A stretch of DNA of 64,000 nt, taken from Oscillospiraceae bacterium. GTDB lineage: Bacteria; Bacillota; Clostridia; Oscillospirales; Oscillospiraceae. Of the stretch, positions 15,402 to 23,442 are shown piece after piece. The stretch is taken from assembly GCA_015068305.1 (NCBI GenBank), contig SVKV01000006.1, forward strand, positions 1-64,000, given 5' to 3'. The translations under genes and the position numbers were made by a program. Below the pieces are notes generated by a model that worked only from the letters and a program-made list of their open reading frames with translations, made no database searches and was not told where the DNA came from. Each line of letters begins with the position of its first letter. The first letter of the stretch is position 1.

Positions 15402-16658
15402 ATGATCGTACACTGGATATGGCTGGCCACACGGCAGAATCTGTCGGACCGGCTGAAAGTGGAGCTGGTGCGTCATTTTCAGGACCCGGAGAATGTATAT
15501 TTTGCGGATGGGGAAAGCTACCGGGAGATCGATGGTCTGACCGCCGAAGGTGCAGCAGCATTGCAGGATAAGGACCTGTCCCAGGCCAATCAGATTCTGG
15601 ATGACTGCGACCGGGCAGGATTGCGGATTCTGACCTACCGGGATGCGGCTTATCCCAGCCGGCTTAAGAATATTTCGGATCCGCCCCTGGTATTTTACTA
15701 TAAAGGCCGGCTGCCGGATTTTGACGGACAGCCGCTGATCGGTGTGGTGGGCACCCGGGGTGCGTCGCCCTATGGCCTGACCGTTGCCAAACGGATGGGC
15801 TATCAGATTTCCAGATGCGGCGGAATCGTGGTCTCCGGTATGGCCTACGGCATTGATGGACTCGCCATGCGGGGCGCATTGACTGCCGGTGGAACGGTTG
15901 TGGGTGTTCTGGGCTGCGGTGCGGAGCAGATCTATCCGCCCTCCAACCGGGCCCTCTTTGCAGACACCGAAAGCTACGGCTGCATCCTGTCGGAGTTTCC
16001 ACCCGGAACACCGCCGATGGCCCGGAATTTCCCGAAGCGGAACCGGATCATCAGCGGCCTCAGCTGCGGCGTACTGGTGGTGGAAGCTCCGGAAAAGAGC
16101 GGCGCGCTGATCACGGCCCGGCTGGCAGCGGACCAGGGCCGGGATGTATTCGTGGTACCCGGAAATATCGATGTTGCCACCTTCGTGGGCAGCAACCGGC
16201 TGCTGCGGGACGGTGCCATTGCCGTCAGCCACGGCTGGGACATCCTGAGTGAATATGAGGCCCAGTTCCCCGGAAAGGTTCGGCGGGACATTGCCGGAAA
16301 TCTGCAGACAGCCTATGCTGACGAAGTGTCGGAACCGGTCGAAGTGGAGAAAGAAGTCCATAAAGTGGCTCAGAAATCCCGGGTTCCGGCCCAAAAGAAG
16401 CCTCCGAAACAGGAAATTAAGAAAAAAGTCATTGACAAGGGGAATTCTTCGCCTTATAGTGACGTAAACGATATCCTGCCAAAGCTGTCCTCTGACGAGC
16501 AGACCATCGTGTCCGCCATCGGCAAGGAGGAACAGCTGGTAGACGACGTGATTGCGGCAACAGGCCTGCCGGTGGGCAAGGTTCTGGCAACGCTGACCCT
16601 GCTGGAAGTCAAGGGTGTGGTCAGACGTTTGCCCGGCAAGCGCGTCCGCCTGGGATAA
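15402..16658 (+). CDS. dprA: DNA-processing protein DprA
   Basis: Single-stranded DNA-binding protein that loads RecA on incoming DNA during natural transformation. The 418 residues have an N-terminal SAM/HhH-like segment, the Rossmann core starting at GVVGTRGASPYGLTVAKRMG (about residue 113), the SGMAYGIDGLAMRGAL loop, NFPKRNRIISGLS and FVGSNRLLRDGA, and a basic linker (about 325-350) before a C-terminal winged-helix domain. comF later in the window is another competence-family gene. The dprA-topA order is common in Firmicutes. Whether the organism is transformable is not shown. Confidence 0.93.
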   Translation: MIVHWIWLATRQNLSDRLKVELVRHFQDPENVYFADGESYREIDGLTAEGAAALQDKDLSQANQILDDCDRAGLRILTYRDAAYPSRLKNISDPPLVFYYKGRLPDFDGQPLIGVVGTRGASPYGLTVAKRMGYQISRCGGIVVSGMAYGIDGLAMRGALTAGGTVVGVLGCGAEQIYPPSNRALFADTESYGCILSEFPPGTPPMARNFPKRNRIISGLSCGVLVVEAPEKSGALITARLAADQGRDVFVVPGNIDVATFVGSNRLLRDGAIAVSHGWDILSEYEAQFPGKVRRDIAGNLQTAYADEVSEPVEVEKEVHKVAQKSRVPAQKKPPKQEIKKKVIDKGNSSPYSDVNDILPKLSSDEQTIVSAIGKEEQLVDDVIAATGLPVGKVLATLTLLEVKGVVRRLPGKRVRLG

Positions 16659-16690
16659 ATCCCGGCAAATTTTAGGAATGGAGAACATTC

Positions 16691-18985
16691 ATGAGCAAAC
16701 CTGCCAATCTGGTGATTGTGGAGTCCCCCTCCAAAGCAAAAACCATCGGAAAATATCTGGGCCCGGATTTTGCCGTCAAGGCAAGCATGGGCCATCTGCG
16801 TGATCTTCCCAAATCCACCATGGGCGTGGACCTGGAGGGAGATTTTACCCCCCGGTACATCCCGGTCAAGGGCAAGGAAGATCTGATCAAGGAACTCAAA
16901 TCCGCGGCTGCAGCAGCAGACACGGTGTATCTGGCGACCGACCCGGACCGGGAGGGCGAAGCCATCTCCTGGCACCTGAAAGAGTTGCTGAACCTTTCGG
17001 ATACCAAGGCCCAGCGGGTCACCTTTAATGAGATCACCCAGAAGGTGGTCCGGGAGTCCATCCGGAACCCCCGGGACATCGATTACGACCTGGTGGATGC
17101 CCAGCAGGCCCGGCGGGTGCTGGACCGGATCGTGGGCTACCAGCTGTCCCCGCTGCTGTGGAAGAAGGTCCGCCGGGGCCTGTCCGCAGGCCGAGTTCAG
17201 TCTGTTGCGACCCGTCTGGTTGTGGACCGGGAAAATGAGATCCGGGCCTTCCAGCCGAAAGAATACTGGACCCTGGATGTACAGCTGAACCTGACCGGAA
17301 AGACCGGCAGCTTCACCGCCCGCTACTGGGGCGAGGAAAAGAAGCGGGAACTGGAAAACGAAGCCCAGACCCAGGCTGTTATCGATGATGTGACCGGAAA
17401 GCCCTTCTCTGTGACCAATGTGAAGAAGGCGGAGAAAAAGCGCTCTGCAGCGCCTCCCTTTACCACCTCCACCCTGCAGCAGGAGGCGTCCCGGAAGCTG
17501 GGTTTCACCCCCAAGCGCACCATGGCCGTTGCCCAGCAGCTGTATGAAGGCGTGGATGTGGCAGGCGAGGGCACTCTGGGTCTGATTACCTATATGCGTA
17601 CCGACTCCCTGCGGCTTTCCGAAGAGGCTATGGCCGCCGCCGCCGCGTTCATCAAAAACCGCTACGGCGCACCCTACTATTATGGAAAGTTCCATGTATT
17701 CAAGACCAAGTCTTCTGCCCAGGATGCTCACGAAGCCATCCGGCCCACCCATGTGGAGCTGGATCCCGAGCAGATCAAAGACAGCCTCAACAAGGATCAG
17801 TACCGGCTTTACAAGCTGATCTGGAGCCGTTTCCTGGCGTCCCAGATGGCCAATGCCGTTTACGATACCGTTTCCATCGACACCGAATGCGAGGACCATG
17901 TGTTCCGCAGCGCCCATTCTTCCCTGCGCTTCCCCGGCTTTATCGCGGTTTACGAAGAGGGAAGAGATGATGAGGGCGAAGTCCTGGGTGCAGCGCTGCC
18001 GGACCTTTCCGTGGGCGACCGGGCAACGGCAGTCAAGTTTGATAAGGAACAGCACTTCACCCAGCCTCCGGCCCGTTATACCGAGGCCACTCTGGTCAAG
18101 GCAATGGAGGAAAAGGGCGTGGGCCGTCCTTCTACCTATGCAGCAACCATTTCCGTTATCCAGGACCGGGATTATGTGGTCAAGCAGGATAAACGCCTGA
18201 TGCCCACCGCCCTGGGCGAAGTGGTGACGGGTCTGATGGTGGAGCGGTTCAATGACATCATCGATGTGGAATTTACCGCCAATATGGAATCCCGGCTGGA
18301 TGCCGTGGAGGAGGGCAAGCAGAACTGGAAGGAACTGCTGGCTGACTTCTATGAGGGCTTCAGTAAGGAGCTTTCCGATGCGGAGGCCGCCATGGAGGGC
18401 CAGCGTCTGAAGGTCCCCGATGAGGAGACCGAGGAGGTCTGCGAGCTCTGCGGCCGGAAGATGGTCATTAAGATGGGCCGGTTCGGCAAATTCCTGGCTT
18501 GTCCCGGATTCCCGGACTGCAAGAATGCAAAGCCTCTGGTGGAGCGGATGCCCGGCCGGTGCCCCAAGTGCGGCAGCGGCATGCTGAAGAAGAAGTCCAA
18601 GCGGGGCTATGCCTACTATGCCTGTGAGCAGGGGCAGGAATGCGGCTTTATGACCTGGGATGTGCCCACGGCGGAGGATTGCCCCAAGTGCGGCCAAACC
18701 CTCTTCAAGAAGTCCGGCCGGGGCAGAATGAAGCCCTTCTGCATCAACGAAACCTGCGAAGCCTTCCTGCCGGAGGACAAGCGGGGCTACTATAAGAAGA
18801 AAACTGCCGCAGAGGGCACCGAGGGTGAGCCCGCCGGTGAACCTGCAGCACAGAAGAAGCCTGCAAAGAAAACAGCAGCGAAGAAGCCTGCGAAGAAAAC
18901 AGCAGCGAAGAAGCCTGCGGCCAAGAAAACCGCAGCAAAGAAGACCACAGCCAAGAAGACTGCCAAGAAGAGCAAGGAGGCCTGA
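16691..18985 (+). CDS. topA: DNA topoisomerase I (type IA)
   Basis: Relaxes negative supercoils by single-strand cleavage. The 764 residues carry TOPRIM motifs VIVESPSKAKTIGKYLG (about 8-24) and ATDPDREGEAISWHL (about 80-94), and the catalytic tyrosine in GLITYMRTDSLRLS near residue 300. Three C-terminal zinc modules follow, the first two with four cysteines each (CELCGRK, CPKCGSG) and a third starting CPKCGQ. The last 45 residues are an unusual Lys/Ala/Pro tail built from AKKPAKKTAA-type repeats, like a histone H1 tail; it probably increases DNA affinity. It ends two bases before trmFO. Confidence 0.96.
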   Translation: MSKPANLVIVESPSKAKTIGKYLGPDFAVKASMGHLRDLPKSTMGVDLEGDFTPRYIPVKGKEDLIKELKSAAAAADTVYLATDPDREGEAISWHLKELLNLSDTKAQRVTFNEITQKVVRESIRNPRDIDYDLVDAQQARRVLDRIVGYQLSPLLWKKVRRGLSAGRVQSVATRLVVDRENEIRAFQPKEYWTLDVQLNLTGKTGSFTARYWGEEKKRELENEAQTQAVIDDVTGKPFSVTNVKKAEKKRSAAPPFTTSTLQQEASRKLGFTPKRTMAVAQQLYEGVDVAGEGTLGLITYMRTDSLRLSEEAMAAAAAFIKNRYGAPYYYGKFHVFKTKSSAQDAHEAIRPTHVELDPEQIKDSLNKDQYRLYKLIWSRFLASQMANAVYDTVSIDTECEDHVFRSAHSSLRFPGFIAVYEEGRDDEGEVLGAALPDLSVGDRATAVKFDKEQHFTQPPARYTEATLVKAMEEKGVGRPSTYAATISVIQDRDYVVKQDKRLMPTALGEVVTGLMVERFNDIIDVEFTANMESRLDAVEEGKQNWKELLADFYEGFSKELSDAEAAMEGQRLKVPDEETEEVCELCGRKMVIKMGRFGKFLACPGFPDCKNAKPLVERMPGRCPKCGSGMLKKKSKRGYAYYACEQGQECGFMTWDVPTAEDCPKCGQTLFKKSGRGRMKPFCINETCEAFLPEDKRGYYKKKTAAEGTEGEPAGEPAAQKKPAKKTAAKKPAKKTAAKKPAAKKTAAKKTTAKKTAKKSKEA
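18854..18963 (+). repeat. 27-bp in-frame tandem repeat in the topA tail
   Basis: Near-identical 27-base units (AAGAAGCCTGC.AAGAAAACAGCAGCG) encode KKPAKKTAA. The copies decay toward the 3' end. Such repeats are prone to copy-number change between strains. Confidence 0.75.
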
Positions 18986-18987
18986 GT

Positions 18988-20292
18988 ATGAAAGTAAAAG
19001 TCATCGGCGCGGGCCTTGCCGGCTCCGAAGCTGCCTGGCAGCTTGCAAACCGGGGCATTGAAGTGGAGCTTTATGAGATGAAGCCCCATAAGATGAGCCC
19101 AGCGCACCACAGCCCCTATTTTGCAGAATTGGTCTGCTCCAATTCCCTTCGGGGTGACCGGCTGGAAAATGCGGTGGGCCTTCTGAAAGAGGAACTGCGT
19201 CGCTGCGGCAGCCTCATCATGCAGTGCGCCGAGGCCACCCGGGTGGAAGCCGGCGGCTGCCTGGCCGTGGACCGGGATGGCTTTGCTGCCATGGTCACGG
19301 AGAAAATCCGCTCCCATCCGGCCATTGCCGTCATCGAAGAGGAAGTAACGGAAGTGCCGGAAGGCCCGGTGATCATTGCATCCGGCCCCCTGACCTCCGA
19401 TGCCCTCAGCGAGGCAATCGCAGGCTACTTCGGCGAGACCGGGTATCTCCATTTCTTCGACGCGGCAGCGCCGCTGGTAACCGCCGAATCCATCGATATG
19501 GACAAGGCCTGGTGGCAGAGCCGCTACGACCGGGGTACCCCCGACTACATCAACTGCGCCATGAACCGGGAAGAATACGAAGCCTTTATGAAGGAACTGG
19601 TTTCCGCCCAGGAGGCAGAGGTTCACGGCTTTGAGGATAAGAACGTATTTGAAGGCTGTATGCCGGTGGAAGTCATGGCCCGCCGGGGCTTTGATACCCT
19701 GCGCTACGGCCCCCTGAAGCCCGTGGGCCTGACGGATCCCGCCACCGGCAGAGAACCCTATGCGGTGGTGCAGCTGCGGCAGGACAATGCGGAAAAGACC
19801 GTATTCAATCTGGTGGGCTTCCAGACCCATCTGAAGTTCGGAGAACAGAAGCGGGTCTTTACCATGATCCCCGCATTGAAGAATGCGGAATTCGTCCGCT
19901 ACGGTGTGATGCACCGCAACACCTTCCTGCAAAGCCCCAAGCTGCTGGATAAATACTATGCTGACCGGCGCAATCCTCTGGTTGCCTTTGCGGGCCAGAT
20001 GACCGGTGTGGAGGGTTATGTGGAGTCCACGGCATCGGGCTATCTGGCTGCCGTCGCCATGGCAGCGAAGCTGCAGGGCAGGGAATTGCCCGATTTCCCC
20101 AGGACAACCGCCATCGGTGCTCTGGGACAGTACATCAGTGACGAAACCGTCATCAATTTCCAGCCCATGAACATTAATTTCAGCATCATTGCGCCTCTGG
20201 AGAAGCGCATCAAGAAGAAAGCAGAGAAGAATCTGGCAATTGCGAACCGGTCCCTGGAAGTGATCGATTCCATGGTTGCCAAGGGTATCTAA
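18988..20292 (+). CDS. trmFO: tRNA (uracil-54-C5)-methyltransferase, folate-dependent
   Basis: Flavoenzyme that makes ribothymidine at position 54 of tRNA using methylenetetrahydrofolate and NAD(P)H. The FAD motif VIGAGLAGSEAAWQLANRG is at the N-terminus, ELVCSNSLRG near residue 49 includes a family-conserved cysteine, and GFQTHLKFGEQKRVF and GQMTGVEGYVESTASG are diagnostic. The 434-residue length is normal. The topA-trmFO order is widespread in Firmicutes and supports the call. Two bases separate it from topA, so the genes are co-translated or nearly so. Confidence 0.96.
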   Translation: MKVKVIGAGLAGSEAAWQLANRGIEVELYEMKPHKMSPAHHSPYFAELVCSNSLRGDRLENAVGLLKEELRRCGSLIMQCAEATRVEAGGCLAVDRDGFAAMVTEKIRSHPAIAVIEEEVTEVPEGPVIIASGPLTSDALSEAIAGYFGETGYLHFFDAAAPLVTAESIDMDKAWWQSRYDRGTPDYINCAMNREEYEAFMKELVSAQEAEVHGFEDKNVFEGCMPVEVMARRGFDTLRYGPLKPVGLTDPATGREPYAVVQLRQDNAEKTVFNLVGFQTHLKFGEQKRVFTMIPALKNAEFVRYGVMHRNTFLQSPKLLDKYYADRRNPLVAFAGQMTGVEGYVESTASGYLAAVAMAAKLQGRELPDFPRTTAIGALGQYISDETVINFQPMNINFSIIAPLEKRIKKKAEKNLAIANRSLEVIDSMVAKGI

Positions 20293-20309
20293 AGAAAGAG
20301 GGTATGGCT

Positions 20310-21347
20310 ATGAAGATCATTCTCGACGCAATGGGCGGCGACAATGCACCGGAAGCTCCTGTGCTGGGCGCCATCGAAGCAGCGAAAACCTGGGGATCTC
20401 AGATCACGCTGGTTGGCCGGGGTGAAGAAATTCTGGCTGTGATGAAAAAGCACGGCATTGAAACCCTGCCCGACGGCATGGAAATCGCCAATGCCGACGA
20501 TGTGGTGGATATGCACGATGATCCTGCCAATGTGGTCCGCAAGCGCAAGAACTCTTCCATGATCGTGGGACTGAAGATGCTGTCCGAGGACCAGGGCGAT
20601 GCTTTTGTGTCCGCCGGCTCCACAGGCGCGCTGCTGAGCGGCGCTACCCTGGTGGCCAAGCGGGTCAAGGGTATCCGCCGGGCAGCCATGGGTCCTGCCA
20701 TGCCCAATAAGGCCGGCGGCAAGACCGTCATCTGCGACTGCGGCGCCAATGCCGAATGCACACCGGAGTTTTTGCTCCAGTTCGGCATTGTGGGCACCCT
20801 GTTTGCAAAGAAAAACCTGGGAGTCGAGAATCCCAGAGTCGGTCTTCTGAACATCGGCACCGAGGACACCAAGGGCACTCCCCTGCAGAAGGAAGCCTAT
20901 GCGCTGCTGCAGAATGCCCATGAGAAGGGCCTTGTGAACTTCATTGGCAATGTGGAAGGCCGGGAAGTGCTTCTGGGCGGCGTGGATGTGGTGGTCTGCG
21001 ACGGCTTCTCCGGAAATGTGCTCTTAAAGACCATTGAAGGTACTGCCATGTTTATGGGAAGCCTTCTGAAGCGGATGTTCAAGAAGAATATCTTCAGCAA
21101 GGTCGGTTACTTACTGTGCAAGAGCGGCGTTTCCGATCTGATGAAGATGATGGACTACCGGGAAATCGGCGGCACCCAGTTCCTTGGCATCAAGAAGCCC
21201 GTGATCAAGGCCCACGGTTCCTCCGATACACTGGCTTTCCGCAATGCCATCCGGCAGGCGGAGGAGGCCGCAAAGGCTGATTTCTCTGCAGAGCTGGAAG
21301 AGAGTCTGAAGGCACTGGCCGCAGCAAAGGAGAAGACAGATGATTAA
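20310..21347 (+). CDS. plsX: Phosphate acyltransferase PlsX
   Basis: Converts acyl-ACP to acyl-phosphate, the acyl donor for PlsY in phospholipid synthesis; peripheral membrane protein. MKIILDAMGGDNAPEAPVLG at the start, SAGSTGALLSGATLV, NIGTEDTKGTPLQ and CDGFSGNVLLKTIEG identify the family. The track begins at ATG 20304, but AAGAGGG at 20296-20302 leaves only a couple of bases to it; ATG 20310 gives normal spacing (345 residues). In many Firmicutes plsX is followed by fab genes and acpP; here rnc follows directly, with an 8-base overlap. Confidence 0.94.
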   Translation: MKIILDAMGGDNAPEAPVLGAIEAAKTWGSQITLVGRGEEILAVMKKHGIETLPDGMEIANADDVVDMHDDPANVVRKRKNSSMIVGLKMLSEDQGDAFVSAGSTGALLSGATLVAKRVKGIRRAAMGPAMPNKAGGKTVICDCGANAECTPEFLLQFGIVGTLFAKKNLGVENPRVGLLNIGTEDTKGTPLQKEAYALLQNAHEKGLVNFIGNVEGREVLLGGVDVVVCDGFSGNVLLKTIEGTAMFMGSLLKRMFKKNIFSKVGYLLCKSGVSDLMKMMDYREIGGTQFLGIKKPVIKAHGSSDTLAFRNAIRQAEEAAKADFSAELEESLKALAAAKEKTDD

Positions 21348-22020
21348 GGATCTGGAAGCGGCCATTGGCTACCGATTCAAGAATATCACACTGCTTCAGA
21401 ATGCACTGACCCATTCCTCCTGTGCCAATGAGCGCTGGCACAACAGCCTCCTCAGTAACGAGCGGCTGGAATTTCTGGGGGACTCCATTCTGGGCATGAC
21501 CGTGGCGGAGTATCTGTACCGGAACTTTCCGGACCGGCCGGAAGGCGATCTGACCCGGATGCGGGCGGACATGGTCTGTGAAAAGGCGCTGGCAAAGGTT
21601 GCGGCCCGGATCGAACTGGGAAAGCATCTGATGCTGGGCAACGGCGAAGAGCAGGGCGGCGGAAGAAAACGGGATTCCATCCTGGCAGATGCGGTGGAAT
21701 CTGTCATCGCGGCCTGTTTCCTGGATGGGGGCATGGAGGCAGCAAGACAGTTTATTGACCGGTTTGTGCTGGTGGAGGTGCCTGTGAAAAAACTCCACAA
21801 TGCAGACTATAAGACCGCGCTGCAGGAACTGGTTCAGCAAAAGAAAAACCAGGTGCTCAGCTATGTCCTCATCGGAGAGTCCGGTCCGGATCATGACAAG
21901 CGGTTTGATGTGGAGGTCAAGCTCAACGGCGTGACGGTGGGCACCGGCTCTGGCAGCAGCAAGAAGCGTGCAGAGCAGGATGCAGCCCGCTGCGCACTGG
22001 AAAAAATGGTTTCTGAATAA
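21340..22020 (+). CDS. rnc: Ribonuclease III
   Basis: Double-strand-specific endonuclease that processes rRNA and mRNA. The 226 residues have the catalytic signature NERLEFLGDSILGMTVAEYL (about 39-58) with the acidic metal ligands, a second acidic cluster at LADAVESVIAACFLDGG, and a C-terminal dsRNA-binding domain from about residue 150 (YKTALQELVQQKKNQVL, GTGSGSSKKRAEQDAA). It overlaps plsX by 8 bases. A terminator follows, so it closes the 12.6-22 kb housekeeping run. smc, its usual downstream neighbour, is 3.5 kb away. Confidence 0.96.
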   Translation: MIKDLEAAIGYRFKNITLLQNALTHSSCANERWHNSLLSNERLEFLGDSILGMTVAEYLYRNFPDRPEGDLTRMRADMVCEKALAKVAARIELGKHLMLGNGEEQGGGRKRDSILADAVESVIAACFLDGGMEAARQFIDRFVLVEVPVKKLHNADYKTALQELVQQKKNQVLSYVLIGESGPDHDKRFDVEVKLNGVTVGTGSGSSKKRAEQDAARCALEKMVSE

Positions 22021-22029
22021 TTGTTATAG

Positions 22030-22058
22030 CGCCGGCTGATTCATCAGCCGGCGTTGTC
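22030..22058 (+). terminator. intrinsic terminator after rnc
   Basis: A 10-bp stem CGCCGGCTGA/TCAGCCGGCG with a TTCA loop is followed by TTGTCTTT. Confidence 0.85.
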
Positions 22059-22080
22059 TTTATGCCAAAATCCGGACAGG

Positions 22081-22109
22081 TTGACAAAAACAAGGAAATG
22101 CAGTATAAT
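22081..22109 (+). promoter_or_regulatory. consensus sigma-A promoter of the nahK-like gene
   Basis: TTGACA, 17 bases, TATAAT: a perfect consensus. The predicted leader of about 90 bases has no structure I recognise. Confidence 0.9.
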
Positions 22110-22208
22110 CACTAAAATGCCTATTTATAGGGTTTTGTATACGGTTATTGGAAATTTCTATCGCACCTGCTGCGTAATGATACAGAAGTACAGCAAGAGG
22201 GTTTTAAC

Positions 22209-23303
22209 ATGGACTTAAACAAGAAACTGGAACAGGTCAGCAGACTCTTCCGTATCGAGGGTGAGTATGTTGGCTATGAGACCATCTGCATCGGTAATGT
22301 CAACCAAACCTATGAAGTGAAATTCATTCTGCCCGAAGGAACGCCCAAGTCTTTCCTGATCCAGAATGTCAATACATATGCCTTCCGTCAGCCGGTGCAG
22401 CTGATGGAGAACATTGACAAGGTCACAGAGCACATCCGGGCAAAGAAGCCCGGCCAGGTGGCCCTTCATTTTCATCACACTGCGGACCGGAAGACCTATG
22501 TTTCCGACGGAGCAAACTTCTGGCGGATGACAAATTTCATCCCCTCCAAGACCTACGGATCCGTGGCAGACCCGGAGATCATCCATAACGCAGGCCGGGC
22601 CTTCGGTGAATTCCAGAATCAGCTGGCTGATTTTGATATCAATCAGCTCTACGAAACCATTCCTAATTTCCACAATACCCGGGCCCGTTTTGACCAGCTG
22701 GCAGATGCGGTTGCAAAGGATCCTGTGGGCCGTGTGGCTGAGGTCCGGGCAGAGCTTGACTATCTGATGAGTGTCCGGGAAGAAGCCTGCATTCTGACAG
22801 ATATGGCCAATCGGGGCCAGCTTCCTCTGCGGGTAACCCATAACGATACCAAGATCAACAATGTGCTGTTCAGCCCCATCGACAAGCGGGCTATGGTGGT
22901 GGTGGATCTGGATACGGTTATGCCGGGTCTTGTGGGCCATGATTTTGGCGATGCCATCCGGTTTGCAGCCAACCGGGAGCCGGAGGATTCCAGAAATCTG
23001 GACAACGTCGGAGTCAATCTGGATGTGTTCCGGGCCTTTGCGGAAGGCTTCCTGGAAATGACTGCAAAAACGCTGACACCCAATGAAATCGACACCCTGG
23101 CTGCCAGCTGCCTGACTCTGACGGTGGAGCTGGCTACCCGGTTCCTTGCTGACTACATTCTGGGTGATCCCTATTTTAACATCAGCAGCCCGGATCACAA
23201 TCTGGTCCGTACCCGCTGCCAGATCGCTCTGGCAAAGGATATGCAGAAGAGAATGCCGGAGATGAAGGAAATCGTGGCAATGTGTGTTGCTGAAGCAGAA
23301 TAG
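22209..23303 (+). CDS. nahK: N-acetylhexosamine 1-kinase-like phosphotransferase
   Basis: APH-fold kinase of 364 residues. The stretch RVTHNDTKINNVLF (catalytic HxDxxxxN at about 210) and VVDLDTVMPGLVGHDFGDAIRF (metal-binding DLD near 233), with AFGEFQNQLADFD, FHNTRARFD and FLADYILGDPYF, closely resembles the bifidobacterial NahK/LnpB enzyme as I remember it. That enzyme phosphorylates GlcNAc or GalNAc at C1 in lacto-N-biose/galacto-N-biose salvage. Here no phosphorylase, mutase or uridylyltransferase of that pathway is adjacent. It is a single-gene unit with its own promoter and terminator, placed between rnc and pglF/smc. Substrate is inferred from similarity. Confidence 0.78.
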   Translation: MDLNKKLEQVSRLFRIEGEYVGYETICIGNVNQTYEVKFILPEGTPKSFLIQNVNTYAFRQPVQLMENIDKVTEHIRAKKPGQVALHFHHTADRKTYVSDGANFWRMTNFIPSKTYGSVADPEIIHNAGRAFGEFQNQLADFDINQLYETIPNFHNTRARFDQLADAVAKDPVGRVAEVRAELDYLMSVREEACILTDMANRGQLPLRVTHNDTKINNVLFSPIDKRAMVVVDLDTVMPGLVGHDFGDAIRFAANREPEDSRNLDNVGVNLDVFRAFAEGFLEMTAKTLTPNEIDTLAASCLTLTVELATRFLADYILGDPYFNISSPDHNLVRTRCQIALAKDMQKRMPEMKEIVAMCVAEAE

Positions 23304-23308
23304 TTTTC

Positions 23309-23338
23309 TCACCCCTGCAGCCCAGGCTGCAGGGGTTT
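23309..23338 (+). terminator. intrinsic terminator after nahK
   Basis: ACCCCTGCAGCC pairs with GGCTGCAGGGGT around a short loop and is followed by TTTTG. Confidence 0.85.
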
Positions 23339-23355
23339 TGACTTGGGATGCTTCA

Positions 23356-23384
23356 TTGACAATCTGTAGAAAATAGTATATAAT
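23356..23384 (+). promoter_or_regulatory. consensus sigma-A promoter of the pglF-like gene
   Basis: TTGACA, 17 bases, TATAAT (within TATATAAT). The gene starts about 60 bases downstream. Confidence 0.88.
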
Positions 23385-23442
23385 GATAAAAATTTAGGCT
23401 TTTCTGAAAAAAAGACTTGCAGTACTTTGCAGGAGGTGGAAA

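Noticed and set aside
16454-18697. 747-residue minus-strand ORF opposite topA
   Set aside because: Antisense to an intact topA with all catalytic motifs. No start site of its own.
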